NCBI RefSeq assembly: GCF_002909485.1
Contig: NZ_PPXG01000005.1
Location: 1 to 64,000 of the forward strand
Direction: 5' to 3'
DNA: 64,000 nucleotides
Source: Stutzerimonas stutzeri
GTDB taxonomy: Bacteria; Pseudomonadota; Gammaproteobacteria; Pseudomonadales; Pseudomonadaceae
Of this stretch, positions 9,256 to 18,845 are shown in pieces (within the stretch, counting starts at the first letter, position 1; every line of letters starts with the position of its first letter). A model generated the notes under the pieces. That model had not been told where the DNA came from. It ran no database searches and worked only from the letters and a program-made list of their open reading frames with translations. A program made the position numbers and the translations under genes.

Positions 9256-10023
9256 TCAGCTTCGCACCCAGCGTTGCCGTGCCCAGGCACTCAGGCTGTC
9301 CACCGCCAATACCATCAGCAGCATCGCCAGGATTACCGTCGAGGCCTGGGCTTCCTGAAACAGGCTCAAACTCATGTAGAGCATCTGACCGAGGCCGCCG
9401 GCCCCGACAAAGCCGAGCACGCTGGCCATGCGGATGTTGTTCTCCCAACGGTACAGCGTGTACGCCACCAGTTGCGGCCAGAGCGAGGGCAGCGTGCCGT
9501 AGCAGAAGGCTTCGATGCGTCCGCTTCCGGCCAGTCGCAGGGCATCACCGGGTTGTGCCGGGGTGTTTTCCAGCGCCTCGGCGAACAGGCGACCAAGCAC
9601 GCCGGCTGTATGCAGGGCCAAGGCCAGGGTGCCGGCGTTCGGCCCGAGGCCCGCTGCCAGCACCATCAGCGCCGCCCACACCAGCTCCGGGATTGCCCGC
9701 AGAGCATTGAGCAGCAAGCGCGATGCCGCTTGTGGCAGCAGCCCGAAGCGGCCAGCCGCTGGCAGCGCCAGCAGTAGGCCCGCCAGGGCGGCGAGTACGG
9801 TGCCGACGGCCGACATTGCCAGCGTTTCCAGTGCCCCGAGACCGATGGCCTGAAGGTGCGCAGGCGACAGGTCGGGAGCCATGAAACCTGACGCATAAGC
9901 GGCCATTTGCCCGAGGCCGTCGCGGCTGAGCAGGGCGGCGCTTTCCAGCTGCAGAAACGTGAAAGCAGCGACCACCGCAGCGACCAGCCCAATTGGGATC
10001 AGCAGGCGCGACAGCAGCCTCAT
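9256..10023 (-). CDS. PhnE-like ABC transporter permease (second copy)
   Basis: This 255-residue inner-membrane permease has about six hydrophobic helices and the binding-protein-dependent signature region [19 protein letters not shown] that contacts the ATPase. It resembles PhnE permeases of phosphonate-type importers. Its start overlaps the stop of the sister permease by four bases. Two different permeases plus one ATPase and one binding protein would give a heterodimeric channel. The substrate is inferred from the binding protein to be an oxyanion. Confidence 0.85.
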   Translation of the reverse strand: MRLLSRLLIPIGLVAAVVAAFTFLQLESAALLSRDGLGQMAAYASGFMAPDLSPAHLQAIGLGALETLAMSAVGTVLAALAGLLLALPAAGRFGLLPQAASRLLLNALRAIPELVWAALMVLAAGLGPNAGTLALALHTAGVLGRLFAEALENTPAQPGDALRLAGSGRIEAFCYGTLPSLWPQLVAYTLYRWENNIRMASVLGFVGAGGLGQMLYMSLSLFQEAQASTVILAMLLMVLAVDSLSAWARQRWVRS

Positions 10024-10853
10024 GCGAACCTCCAGCGCAGCAAACGGCTGAGCAGGTCGGCCAGCAGCACCAGCGCGAGGAACGTCAGCAGCATGCTGGC
10101 AACTTCGCCGCCGGCAAACATGCGCATCGACAGGTCCATCTGCTGGCCAAGCCCGCCGGCGCCAACGAAGCCCATCACCACCGAGGCGCGGATCGCGCAC
10201 TCCCAGCGGTAGACGGTATACGACAGCATCTCGCCCGTAGCCTGCGGCAGTACGCCGTAGAGAAAGGCCTGCATCCGCGAGGCGCCGGCGCCGAGCAGTG
10301 CGCGGGCGGGCAATGGGTCGACCGATTCGAAGATCTCCGCGTAGACCTTGCCGAGCATACCGGCGTAGGTGATGGCGATGGCCAGCACGCCGGCGGTGGG
10401 GCCGAGGCCTACGGCACGCACGAAGAGCAATGCCCAGACGATCTCGGGAATGCTACGCAGTACGATCAGCAGCCCACGTACCGGCCAGCGCAGTGCCTGT
10501 GCCCACCAGGCCGGGCGGCCGCCGCGGCTGAGCGCCGAAAGCGACAGCGCACGCGTGGCGAGGAGGGCGCAGGGGATGGCGACGGCCAAGGCCAGGGTCA
10601 TACCCGCGGTGGCGATGGCCAGTGTTTCCAGCGTCGCCTGCCAGAGCAGCCTGAGAAACTCGCCGCCGTGCTCCGGCGGCCAGAACGCTGAAACAAACGT
10701 ACCCATGGTGTCGGCATTACTGCCATCGAACAGTACGCCCAGATCCAGCTCGCTCAGCTTCAGGCTGGGCCATAGAAGCGCCACGGCGAGCAGGGCCAGC
10801 ATCAGACGCGGCGCAGCGGCAGGGTCGCGATGGGCGAGCGCGGGGTTCAGCAT
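10020..10853 (-). CDS. PhnE-like ABC transporter permease (first copy)
   Basis: This 277-residue inner-membrane permease is homologous to the downstream one; both share the ELVWA/EIVWALL segment, a TAGV/TYAGMLG motif and a final FVGAGGLGQ loop. The start ATG 10853 lies within the end of the ATPase gene (7-base overlap). A much longer upstream frame is antisense noise in the ATPase gene. It forms the channel with the second permease. Confidence 0.87.
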   Translation of the reverse strand: MLNPALAHRDPAAAPRLMLALLAVALLWPSLKLSELDLGVLFDGSNADTMGTFVSAFWPPEHGGEFLRLLWQATLETLAIATAGMTLALAVAIPCALLATRALSLSALSRGGRPAWWAQALRWPVRGLLIVLRSIPEIVWALLFVRAVGLGPTAGVLAIAITYAGMLGKVYAEIFESVDPLPARALLGAGASRMQAFLYGVLPQATGEMLSYTVYRWECAIRASVVMGFVGAGGLGQQMDLSMRMFAGGEVASMLLTFLALVLLADLLSRLLRWRFA

Positions 10854-11701
10854 CGAGGAATGTTCAGTTGCGGCGCCGGCGCAGTGGGGGAGGCGGGAAC
10901 ATGCTCGAGCTGTTGGTTCGCATACAGCGCGGCCAGCTCGTCCGGACCGACCTCTGTGGCAGGTCTGTCGAACAGGATGCGGCCGTCTCGTACACCGACG
11001 ATCCGCGGGAAGTGTTCCAGCGCCAGCTCCACCGCATGCAGGCTTGCCAGCAGCGTGGCATTTCGGCGTTGGGCCTCGCGGGTGAGCACACCTAAGGTGT
11101 GGCTGGCGAGTACAGGGTCCATGGCCGAGACGGGTTCGTCGGCGAGAATGAGGTCTGGCGCCTGGTAGAGCACGCGGGCAATTCCGACGCGCTGCAGCTG
11201 GCCGCCGGAAAGCTGGTCGCAGCGCATGTACAGCTTGTCGGACAGGTCCAGGCGCCCAAGCGCATCGGCGGCGCCCTGGCGGTCCAGTGGATAGATCAGG
11301 CTGAGCAGGCTTTTGAGCAGCGGCCATTGGCCAAGTCGCCCGGCCAGCACCGCGGTGACTACCCGCTGGCGCGGTGGCAGTGGCGGCGCCTGATGAATGA
11401 GGCCAATGTTGGCGCGCATCCGCTGGCGGGCGCCAGCGGCAAGCGTCCAGGGACGCTTGCCGAGCAGTTCGAGATCACCCTGGTCGGGCTTGAGCGCCGT
11501 GGCCAGCAGACGCAGCAAGGTGGTTTTGCCGGCCCCGGACGGTCCGATGATGGCGACACGTTCGCCTTGGGCGACTTGCAGATCAATCGCGCGCAGTGCG
11601 TTTTGTCCGCCGGCGTGGGTGTGGCCCACGCCGTGCAGCTTTAGCGCCGGCCCACGTTCGGTATTGCGGTCCGTCGCTGGCGGCGCTTGTAACGTGCTCA
11701 T
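10847..11701 (-). CDS. PhnC-like ABC transporter ATPase
   Basis: This 284-residue ATPase carries Walker [11 protein letters not shown], signature [13 protein letters not shown] and Walker [14 protein letters not shown]. The sequence fits the PhnC group that energises phosphonate, phosphite or selenate uptake. It starts 19 bases after the binding-protein gene and overlaps the next permease by 7 bases, so the four genes form one operon. The proline-rich C-terminal tail after residue 265 is longer than usual. Confidence 0.9.
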   Translation of the reverse strand: MSTLQAPPATDRNTERGPALKLHGVGHTHAGGQNALRAIDLQVAQGERVAIIGPSGAGKTTLLRLLATALKPDQGDLELLGKRPWTLAAGARQRMRANIGLIHQAPPLPPRQRVVTAVLAGRLGQWPLLKSLLSLIYPLDRQGAADALGRLDLSDKLYMRCDQLSGGQLQRVGIARVLYQAPDLILADEPVSAMDPVLASHTLGVLTREAQRRNATLLASLHAVELALEHFPRIVGVRDGRILFDRPATEVGPDELAALYANQQLEHVPASPTAPAPQLNIPRC

Positions 11702-11720
11702 GTGCGATGAATACGCGGCG

Positions 11721-12572
11721 TCACTTCAGCAGTCCGGCAGCGCGTGCAGCTTCCTCGATGCCTTCGTAGTTCTCCGGCTTGGTCTCGATGAAGCGACTGG
11801 CAGCCTGCAGGTCGAGAATGGCCTTGTGTTCGGGGTTTGCCGGATCAAGCGCCAGGAACGCCGCTTTGATTTTCTCGACCAGCGCCGGGTCGAGGTTGCC
11901 GCGCACGGTCCAGTTGTAGTCGTAATAAGGTGGTGTGGTGGAGATAACGCGAACCTTATCGGTGTTGATCTTGCCCGCTGCGACCAGCTTGTCCCAAACC
12001 GACGCGTTGAGTACACCGGCATCGGCCTTGCCGGCTTCGACCCAGGCGGCGGTTGCGTCGTGGGCTCCGGAGTAGGCGATGCGCTTGAAAAATTTCTCCG
12101 GCTCGATGCCATCCTTGAGCATGAAGTAACGTGGCATCAAGCTGCCTGAGGTCGACGACACGGAGCCGAAGGCGAAGGTCTTGCCCTTCAAATCAGCCAG
12201 CGACTTCACTTCGGGATCAGCGGTGATGAACTTGCTGGTGAACTTCTCATCCTGTTCGCGCTGTACAAGCGGGATAGCATCGCCGGTCTTCAGGCGAGTC
12301 TGCACGAAGGTGAAGCCGCCTAGCCAAGCGAGATCGAGGCGGTCGGAGGCCAGGGATTCGACCACGGCGGCATAATCCGATACCGGGGTGAACTTCACCG
12401 GCATACCCAGTTGCTGCTCCAGGTACTCGCCCAGCGGCTTGAACTTGCGGATCAGCTCGGTAGGGGCTTCGTCGGGAATGGCGGAAACCCGAAGGACTTC
12501 AGCGGCGTGGGTGGTGACAATAGACAGGGACAGGGCAAGGCCGGCGACGGCTGCCAGGGAGCGCTTCAGCAT
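11721..12572 (-). CDS. PhnD-like binding protein, putative selenate type
   Basis: This 283-residue periplasmic binding protein has a signal peptide of about 23 residues (cleavage after THA). The PhnD fold shows [32 protein letters not shown] and [15 protein letters not shown]. From memory these motifs match Pseudomonas proteins annotated as putative selenate ABC transporter binding proteins, close relatives of phosphonate and phosphite binders. Which oxyanion is bound cannot be read from sequence. A GGAG site lies 8 bases before the start. It is the first gene of the operon. Confidence 0.85.
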   Translation of the reverse strand: MLKRSLAAVAGLALSLSIVTTHAAEVLRVSAIPDEAPTELIRKFKPLGEYLEQQLGMPVKFTPVSDYAAVVESLASDRLDLAWLGGFTFVQTRLKTGDAIPLVQREQDEKFTSKFITADPEVKSLADLKGKTFAFGSVSSTSGSLMPRYFMLKDGIEPEKFFKRIAYSGAHDATAAWVEAGKADAGVLNASVWDKLVAAGKINTDKVRVISTTPPYYDYNWTVRGNLDPALVEKIKAAFLALDPANPEHKAILDLQAASRFIETKPENYEGIEEAARAAGLLK

Positions 12573-13080
12573 TGAGGGTTCTCCGGTTCAATAGCGGAAA
12601 AAGCGCGCGGATTATAGAACCTGCGGCGCGTGAAGCGCCAAGCGAAAGCTGAGTGATGGCTCTAGTCGACACATAGGAAAAATATATTTAGAAATATCCT
12701 GAAACATGACGAACTTTTTTCGGGCGCAAGACCTAAGAGAACTGTAGTGGCCGAATATTAGCAATGTGCCACCCCCCCCCGTGCAGCGAAAGGAACGAAT
12801 GTGAAGGGTAATGATAGGCGCCGGTCGACCGTGGTATGGGCGGATGGTCATTCGTTCAGGGAGGTCGCTCGGGTTCAAGCGCAACCTGTTGCCGATATGG
12901 AATCGATCAGTGTGCCGTTGACCAAGAAGATGTTTAACGAGGCCCGCATTGCGGCTGTGCTACTAGGCCCGTTACTCATCGATCTGCCTCAGGGCTAAGC
13001 TCACCTCTTCGGCGGGAGCTAACTAGCCGCGGCGCGACCGAGTCGCGACCGCGGCAGCTTTCTCACTCCGCTCGGCTCGT
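12573..13080. other. 508-base region without a firm gene
   Basis: The left part (12573-12730) is the likely promoter of the oxyanion transporter operon and contains an AT-rich stretch near 12675-12700. A run of nine C residues lies at 12772-12780. A doubtful small frame lies at 12801-12998. A GC-rich imperfect hairpin at 13026-13055 lies just past the uppP stop and may mark the end of that transcript; no T-run follows it. Confidence 0.5.
12801..12998 (+). CDS. Doubtful 65-residue ORF
   Basis: This frame starts with GTG behind AAAGGAA at good spacing and ends at TAA. The product has no recognisable domain; it is basic at the N-terminus and mildly hydrophobic near the end (AAVLLGPLLIDL). It sits 20 bases downstream of a C9 tract in an otherwise empty region. 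The good ribosome binding site is the only support; I consider it more likely not a gene. Confidence 0.22.
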   Translation: MKGNDRRRSTVVWADGHSFREVARVQAQPVADMESISVPLTKKMFNEARIAAVLLGPLLIDLPQG

Positions 13081-13893
13081 TCAGGCGCCGCTGAACAGCA
13101 CAAGCAACACCACGCCGAGGATCACTCGGTAGATCACGAACGGCAGCATGCCGACCCGCTCCAGCAGCTTCAGGAAGATGTGGATGCACAGGTAGGCGCT
13201 TACCGCCGACAGCACCACGCCCAAGCCCATCGCTGTCCAATCCACAGATGCGCCACCTTCTACGAGATCGAGCGTGCTCAGCGCACTGGCGAGCACGATG
13301 ATCGGGATCGACAGTAGAAAGGAGAAGCGCGCGGCGCCGGAACGAGACAGTCCCAGTAGCAAGCCTGCCGTCATGGTCACCCCAGAACGCGAAGTGCCGG
13401 GAATCAGCGCCAGAGCTTGCGCGCAGCCGATCAACAGGATGTCCTTCCAGGTAAGGCTGTGCTCATCGCGCGGTTGCGCAGTTCGTCGTCCGACCACGTC
13501 CGACCACCACAGCAGCAGACCGAAGCCGATGGTCGCCCAGGCGATCACCAGTGGCGAGCGCATCTGCACTTCGATGAAGTCCTTGAACAGCAGCCCGGCG
13601 ATGCCGGCCGGAATGGTTCCGAGAATTACGGCCCAGGCCAGCCGGCTGTCACCCACGCGCTCACGGCGTGCCACCGAGGAGAACCAGTCGCGGGTCATGC
13701 CGAATACTTCCTGGCGGAAGTACCACACCACCGCGACCAGGGTGCCGAGGTGGACGGCGACGTCGAATGCCAGTCCCTGGTCTTCCCACCCAGCCAGGTG
13801 TGGGAAAAGGATCAGATGAGCCGAGCTCGATACCGGCAAGAACTCGGTAAGCCCCTGCACGATGGCCAGGACGATGATCTGAATTAAGTCCAT
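13081..13893 (-). CDS. uppP: Undecaprenyl-diphosphate phosphatase
   Basis: UppP (BacA) dephosphorylates undecaprenyl diphosphate at the inner membrane to recycle the lipid carrier of peptidoglycan and O-antigen; excess confers bacitracin resistance. The 270-residue polytopic protein has the two signature regions LTEFLPVSSSAHLIL near the N-terminus and GTSRSGVTM in the middle, carrying the catalytic Glu, Ser and Arg. An AGGAAA site precedes the start. The gene is monocistronic. Confidence 0.95.
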   Translation of the reverse strand: MDLIQIIVLAIVQGLTEFLPVSSSAHLILFPHLAGWEDQGLAFDVAVHLGTLVAVVWYFRQEVFGMTRDWFSSVARRERVGDSRLAWAVILGTIPAGIAGLLFKDFIEVQMRSPLVIAWATIGFGLLLWWSDVVGRRTAQPRDEHSLTWKDILLIGCAQALALIPGTSRSGVTMTAGLLLGLSRSGAARFSFLLSIPIIVLASALSTLDLVEGGASVDWTAMGLGVVLSAVSAYLCIHIFLKLLERVGMLPFVIYRVILGVVLLVLFSGA

Positions 13894-14166
13894 TGCTTGT
13901 TTCCTGCGATGTTCTGGTGCACGCGCTTTGCCAAGCGGGAGTGCGTTGAGCGGTGGGTTTGCGCGAGGTGAAACCTCGGGGCCTCATTCAGAGGCGCTTT
14001 AGGGCGGATCGTTCCGGTTGATCGGGCAATTTGCTGGGTTGATCACTGATTACATTCTGACACCAGGCTGCGCACGGGCGACAGCGCCGGAGTCTTCCGC
14101 GCTATGCATGGCTGTATGTCGCAGCCCGGCGCTAGAATCGCAGCTTCGTTCACCGAGGAGCCGCCC

Positions 14167-15054
14167 ATGACCGATCTGCCAACTCTAGCCTTCGCCGGTA
14201 TCGGCCTGATGGGGCTGCCGATGTGCCGCCGCCTGCTGGCGGCAGGGTATCGCGTGGTGGTGTGGAATCGCTCGCCCGAGAAGTGTCAGCCTCTTGTCGA
14301 GCTGGGTGCCCAGGCGGCGGCGTCGCCCGCTGAGCTCTGTGCGCAGGCGGATATCGTGCTGTTGTGTCTGGCCGATACCGCCGCAGTGCGCGAGGTGTTG
14401 TTCGGCAAAGGCGGCATCGCCGAAGGTGGCAAGGCCGGCAAGCTGCTGGTCGATCACTCCAGTCTCGAGCCGACCGCGACACGCGACATGGCCGCCGAGC
14501 TGGAATTTCGCAGCGGCATGCGCTGGGTGGATGCTCCGGTGTCCGGTGGTACCGCCGGAGCGGAGGCCGGCAGCCTGGTGATCATGGCCGGTGGTCGCAC
14601 CGAGGATGTGGAGCGGGTGCGGCCCGTACTGATGAATCTGGGCCAGCGTCTTACGCACATGGGGGATGTCGGCGCTGGTCAGGTGACCAAGGTGTGCAAC
14701 CAGATGATCGTCGCCTGCAATGCGCTGGTAATCGCCGAAGTGGTCGCGCTCGCCGAGCGGGCAGGGGTCGATGCCAGCCTACTGGCGCCTGCGTTGGCTG
14801 GTGGATTCGCCGACTCCAAGCCGCTGCAGATTCTCGGCCCGCAGATGGCAGCGAGCGAATTCGAGCCGGTCAAATGGCATGTGCGGACCCTGCTCAAGGA
14901 TCTGGATACTGCGGTGAAACTCTCCCGCGAGCAGGGCTCGGCAACGCCACTGAGCGGGCTTGCTGCGCAGCTGATGCGCCTGCATGGCAGCCAGGGCAAT
15001 CTGGAGCGCGATCCAGCAACGTTGGTGCAGATGTATCGGGAGGGCAGCTTGTGA
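14167..15054 (+). CDS. glxR: Tartronate semialdehyde reductase (GlxR/GarR family)
   Basis: This 295-residue beta-hydroxyacid dehydrogenase should reduce tartronate semialdehyde to D-glycerate with NAD(P)H. The Rossmann motif is GIGLMGLPM (residues 11-19), the substrate loop is DAPVSGGTAGAEAGSL and the catalytic Lys175 lies in GQVTKVCNQM. A GAGGAG site precedes ATG 14167. It overlaps the hydroxypyruvate isomerase gene (GTGA), so both act in glyoxylate-derived C3 metabolism. Other members of the family (3-hydroxyisobutyrate dehydrogenase) are less likely given that partner. Confidence 0.88.
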   Translation: MTDLPTLAFAGIGLMGLPMCRRLLAAGYRVVVWNRSPEKCQPLVELGAQAAASPAELCAQADIVLLCLADTAAVREVLFGKGGIAEGGKAGKLLVDHSSLEPTATRDMAAELEFRSGMRWVDAPVSGGTAGAEAGSLVIMAGGRTEDVERVRPVLMNLGQRLTHMGDVGAGQVTKVCNQMIVACNALVIAEVVALAERAGVDASLLAPALAGGFADSKPLQILGPQMAASEFEPVKWHVRTLLKDLDTAVKLSREQGSATPLSGLAAQLMRLHGSQGNLERDPATLVQMYREGSL

Positions 15055-15833
15055 AGTTAGCCGCCAACCTTTCGCTCCTATTCAACGAACTGCCACTTGC
15101 CGAGCGCATCCTTGCTGCCCGAACGGCTGGTTTCGACGGGGTGGAGATCCAGTTTCCGTACGAACTGCCGGCCATCCGCCTGAAGGAACTGCTGGAGCGT
15201 GCGGGTTTGCCACTCGTGTTGATCAACCTGCCGGCCGGAGACCTGACGCAGGGTGGACTTGGCCTGGCCGGCGTGCCCGAGCGCCAGGAAGCGTTCGACA
15301 TCGCGTTGCATGAGACCCTGACCTACGCGTTGATGGCGCGCCCGCTCAGCGTGAACGTATTGCCGGGACGGCTGGCTGAGGGCGTTGAGCGTGAGCGGGC
15401 GCTGGAGACCCTCGAACGCAACCTTTGGAAGGCTGCCGAGGCCTTCGAGATGCTCGGCATTCGCGTGCTCTGCGAAGCGATCAATCCGCTGGATATGCCG
15501 GGCTTTCTGATCAATACAGCGGAAGATCTCAAGGCGCTGCTGGAGCGGGTGGATCATCCCAACTGTATGGCGCAGCTGGATTTCTATCATATGGCCCGTC
15601 AGCAGCTGGATGTGCCGAGCTGCATCGCCCAACTGGCCGGTCGTATTGGTCACGTGCAGTTTGCCGACTGCCCGGGCCGGGGCGCGCCCGGCAGCGGTGA
15701 GCTGGACTTCAGCGCAGCGTTGCAAGCCTTGCAGGCGGTCGGCTACCAAGAGTGGCTGAGCGCCGAATACAAGCCGGGTGATCAGGGCACTGCAGCCAGC
15801 CTTGGTTGGCTGGCCGAATGGCGCGAGCGTTGA
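15051..15833 (+). CDS. hyi: Hydroxypyruvate isomerase
   Basis: This 260-residue TIM-barrel enzyme interconverts hydroxypyruvate and tartronate semialdehyde, feeding the upstream GlxR. Metal-site regions of the Hyi family are visible: LCEAINPLDMPGF, AQLDFYHMARQQ, GHVQFADCPGR and SAEYKPG. The GTG start overlaps the glxR stop by four bases, giving the usual length. The glyoxylate carboligase gene (gcl) that normally accompanies these two is not in this window. Confidence 0.9.
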   Translation: MKLAANLSLLFNELPLAERILAARTAGFDGVEIQFPYELPAIRLKELLERAGLPLVLINLPAGDLTQGGLGLAGVPERQEAFDIALHETLTYALMARPLSVNVLPGRLAEGVERERALETLERNLWKAAEAFEMLGIRVLCEAINPLDMPGFLINTAEDLKALLERVDHPNCMAQLDFYHMARQQLDVPSCIAQLAGRIGHVQFADCPGRGAPGSGELDFSAALQALQAVGYQEWLSAEYKPGDQGTAASLGWLAEWRER

Positions 15834-15955
15834 GCCATCGCGCGGCATAAGCGAGGTTGATGTTCGGAGACAGGAGCTGGCGCAGACTCTAGAGTCAGTC
15901 TCGAGTCCCGGCTGGTCTGCGGCCGGCAATATAAGAACAATTCGAGACCGACGTC

Positions 15956-17302
15956 ATGCAGCCTTCCACCCAAGCATCCAACGCCTGGCGCGTGCTGTTT
16001 CTGCTGTTCCTGGCGAACCTGTTCAACTTCTTCGATCGCACCATTCCGGCGATCATCGCCGAGCCGATCCGGTTGGAGTGGAATCTCAATGACTTCCAGC
16101 TCGGCTTGATCGGCACCGCATTCACCATCGTCTATGCCATTGCCGGCTTGCCGTTGGGGCGCATGGCTGACCTCGGCTCGCGGCGCAAGATCATGGGCTG
16201 GGGGCTCACCGCCTGGAGTGGCCTCACGGCTGTGAATGGGCTGGCCTGGAACTTCTGGAGCTTCCTGCTGGTGCGCATGGGCATCGGCATCGGTGAGGCA
16301 AGCTATGCGCCGGCAGCCAACTCGCTGATCGGTGATCTGTTCCCGGCACACAAACGCTCTCGGGCGATGGGTATTTTCATGCTGGGGCTGCCGCTGGGGT
16401 TGCTACTGGCGTTCTTCACCATTGGCTCGATGGTCGAGGCGTTCGGCAGCTGGCGTGCACCCTTCTTCATCGCCGCGGTACCCGGGCTGGTGCTGGCGCT
16501 GTTCATCTTCATGATCAAGGAGCCATCGCGCGGCGCCGCCGAGACCGTCAAGGTTTCGCAGGAGCCGGTGAAGCAGCCGATGCGCAAGGTGTTGTCGATT
16601 CGCACCTTTTGGTGGCTGGTGATGGCCGGGCTGGCGTTCAACTTCGCAACTTATGCCTGCAACGCGTTCATGGTGCCGCTGCTGATGCGTTACCACGGCA
16701 TGCCCCTGGTAGAAGCCTCGGTCGCCACTGGCGTCATCGTCGGCCTGACTGGCCTGGTCGGGCTGACGCTGGGCGGTTGGGTCGCCGACCGAATTCATCA
16801 GCGCTTCGCTCGCGGTCGCTTGATTTTCGCCGCTGTGAGTATGCTGATCGCCACCATCGCGACCGGCTACGCGCTACTGGCCGGGCGTATCGAGGCCGGC
16901 GTGTTCGTCGCGGTATTCAGCATCGGCTGGTTGTTCTCGTACAACTTCTACACCTGCGTCTATACCGCGATCCAGGATGTGGTCGAGCCGCGCCTGCGGG
17001 CCACCGCTATGGCGCTGTTCTTCGCCGGCCTTTACCTGCTCGGCGGCGGCATGGGGACGGTCGTGGTAGGCCTGCTCTCGGATCACTTTGCCGAAGCCGC
17101 GATGCTTGCCGCCGGTGCTAGCGAAATGGCCGAGGCATTCCGAGCCGAAGGATTGCACGGGGCGATGTACCTGATCCCGGGCTCGCTGCTGTTGACCATG
17201 GTGTTCCTGTTCATGGCATCGCGGACCTTCTGCGCCGATGCCAAGCGCATGACTGCGGGGATGGCTGCAGATGCGCCCGGAGCGGAAGCAGTACCTGCCT
17301 GA
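15956..17302 (+). CDS. MFS transporter, Spinster-like
   Basis: This 448-residue protein has about 12 membrane helices. The start FNFFDRTIPAIIAEPI and the loop GRMADLGSRRKIM between helices 2 and 3 fit the major facilitator superfamily, Spinster-like branch. The substrate is unknown. It follows hyi by 122 bases on the same strand and may import a hydroxy acid for that pathway, but this is inference. A good terminator follows. Confidence 0.85.
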   Translation: MQPSTQASNAWRVLFLLFLANLFNFFDRTIPAIIAEPIRLEWNLNDFQLGLIGTAFTIVYAIAGLPLGRMADLGSRRKIMGWGLTAWSGLTAVNGLAWNFWSFLLVRMGIGIGEASYAPAANSLIGDLFPAHKRSRAMGIFMLGLPLGLLLAFFTIGSMVEAFGSWRAPFFIAAVPGLVLALFIFMIKEPSRGAAETVKVSQEPVKQPMRKVLSIRTFWWLVMAGLAFNFATYACNAFMVPLLMRYHGMPLVEASVATGVIVGLTGLVGLTLGGWVADRIHQRFARGRLIFAAVSMLIATIATGYALLAGRIEAGVFVAVFSIGWLFSYNFYTCVYTAIQDVVEPRLRATAMALFFAGLYLLGGGMGTVVVGLLSDHFAEAAMLAAGASEMAEAFRAEGLHGAMYLIPGSLLLTMVFLFMASRTFCADAKRMTAGMAADAPGAEAVPA

Positions 17303-17326
17303 CACGGCGTTGCGTTATGGGGTTTG

Positions 17327-17358
17327 TGCCCGGACCAGCAATGGCCGGGCATTTTTTT
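17327..17358 (+). terminator. Intrinsic terminator after MFS gene
   Basis: A 7-bp stem (TGCCCGG / CCGGGCA) with an 11-base loop is followed by seven T residues. It closes the glxR-hyi-MFS block. Confidence 0.85.
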
Positions 17359-17462
17359 ACGTCTGCAAAATCCATCGGCCTAGTGGTCGACGATAGACCT
17401 GCATCCACGGGCAGCCTCCTTTACACTGCGCGGCCGTTTTTTCCGTAGCCGTGGAATCCGCC

Positions 17463-18728
17463 ATGCTCAACGCCTTACCTGCCCGCGCCTGCGGCATCGA
17501 CTTCGGCACTTCCAACTCCACGGTTGGCTGGTGGCGGCCTGACGTCGATCCGCTGATTGCTCTCGAAGGCGAGCAACCGACCTTGCCTTCGGTGGTGTTC
17601 TTCAATCTCGAAGAGCGCCGTCCTGTCTACGGCCGGCTGGCGCTGAACGAATATCTGGAGGGTTACGAAGGCCGCCTGATGCGGTCGCTCAAGAGCTTGC
17701 TCGGCTCCAAGTTGCTGAAAAGCGAAACCACGGTGCTCGGCAGTTCCATGCCATTCAAGGAAATCCTCGGCCTGTTCCTCGGCACCCTCAAGCAGCGCGC
17801 CGAAACGGCTGCGGGCCGGCCATTCGAGGAGGTCGTGCTGGGGCGCCCTGTGTTTTTTGTCGATGACGACCCGCAGGCCGATCGAGAAGCGGCGGACACC
17901 CTGGCCGCAGCGGCGCGCAAGATCGGTTTCCGCGATGTGTCTTTCCAATACGAACCGATCGCCGCGGCCTTCGATTACGAGTCGCGTATCGAGCGCGAAG
18001 AGCGCGTGTTGATCGTCGATATCGGTGGCGGTACGTCGGACTTCTCGCTGGTGCGGCTCTCGCCGGAGCGGCGGGCTGTCGCTGATCGTCAGGCGGACAT
18101 TCTGGCCACGGGTGGCGTGCATATCGGCGGCACCGATTTCGACAAGCAGCTCAGCCTGCACGGCGTGATGCCGCTGTTCGGCTATGGCAGTCGGATGAAA
18201 AGCGATGCGCCGATGCCCACCAGCACCCACCTGAACCTGGCCACGTGGCACACCATCAATGCGGTTTACGCACCCGCGTCGCAACGCGCGTTGCAGAGCA
18301 TGCGCTACGACATCGTCGACCCCACTGGTATCGATCGTCTGTTCCGCCTGATCGACCAGCGCGCCGGACACTGGCTGGCGATGCAAGTCGAGCAGAGCAA
18401 GATCGAGCTGACGGAGCAGCAATATTTCGCCATCGATTTCGAACGTATCGAACCGGCGCTACGGGTCGAGCTGACCCGTCAGGGATTCGAAAGCGCCATC
18501 GCGCCATTGCTCGACCGCATCGGCGGCAGTATTGGCCAGCTGCTGGCGGATGCCGGGGTGCGTCATGATGAGGTCGATACGGTGTTCTTCACTGGCGGCT
18601 CGAGTGCCATTCCGGCGCTGCGCGAGAGCGTCGCCGGTCTGCTGCCGCGGGCACGCCACGTGGAGGGCAATCGCTTCGGCAGCATCGGTAGCGGGTTGGC
18701 CATCGAGGCGCGCAAGCGCTACGGTTGA
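17463..18728 (+). CDS. Hsp70-family protein, YegD-like
   Basis: This 421-residue actin-like ATPase has the phosphate motifs GIDFGTSNSTVG near the N-terminus and VDIGGGTSDFSLVRL in the middle, and the adenosine motif FTGGSSAIPAL near the C-terminus. It lacks the DnaK substrate-binding domain, as YegD does, so a full chaperone cycle is unlikely. ATG 17463 is preferred; an in-frame GTG four codons earlier is possible. It is followed by a CHAD gene 117 bases downstream. Confidence 0.9.
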   Translation: MLNALPARACGIDFGTSNSTVGWWRPDVDPLIALEGEQPTLPSVVFFNLEERRPVYGRLALNEYLEGYEGRLMRSLKSLLGSKLLKSETTVLGSSMPFKEILGLFLGTLKQRAETAAGRPFEEVVLGRPVFFVDDDPQADREAADTLAAAARKIGFRDVSFQYEPIAAAFDYESRIEREERVLIVDIGGGTSDFSLVRLSPERRAVADRQADILATGGVHIGGTDFDKQLSLHGVMPLFGYGSRMKSDAPMPTSTHLNLATWHTINAVYAPASQRALQSMRYDIVDPTGIDRLFRLIDQRAGHWLAMQVEQSKIELTEQQYFAIDFERIEPALRVELTRQGFESAIAPLLDRIGGSIGQLLADAGVRHDEVDTVFFTGGSSAIPALRESVAGLLPRARHVEGNRFGSIGSGLAIEARKRYG

Positions 18729-18748
18729 GGCGGGAGATCTCGACGGCG

Positions 18749-18766
18749 CTGACACAAATCTTCACA
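18749..18766 (+). promoter_or_regulatory. Possible Pho box upstream of the CHAD gene
   Basis: The sequence CTGACACAAATCTTCACA has two 7-base half-sites separated by four bases, the geometry of PhoB binding sites (consensus CTGTCAT-N4-CTGTCAT). Each half-site has two or three mismatches. It lies 80 bases before the start of a gene for a polyphosphate-binding-type domain. Confidence 0.35.
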
Positions 18767-18845
18767 TTGCCGGGTCAACGCCCGGCTCGGTGCGCGGGTC
18801 TCAACACAGGTGCTCCTGCGGAGCGTCTCATTGAGGAAAACGCTA

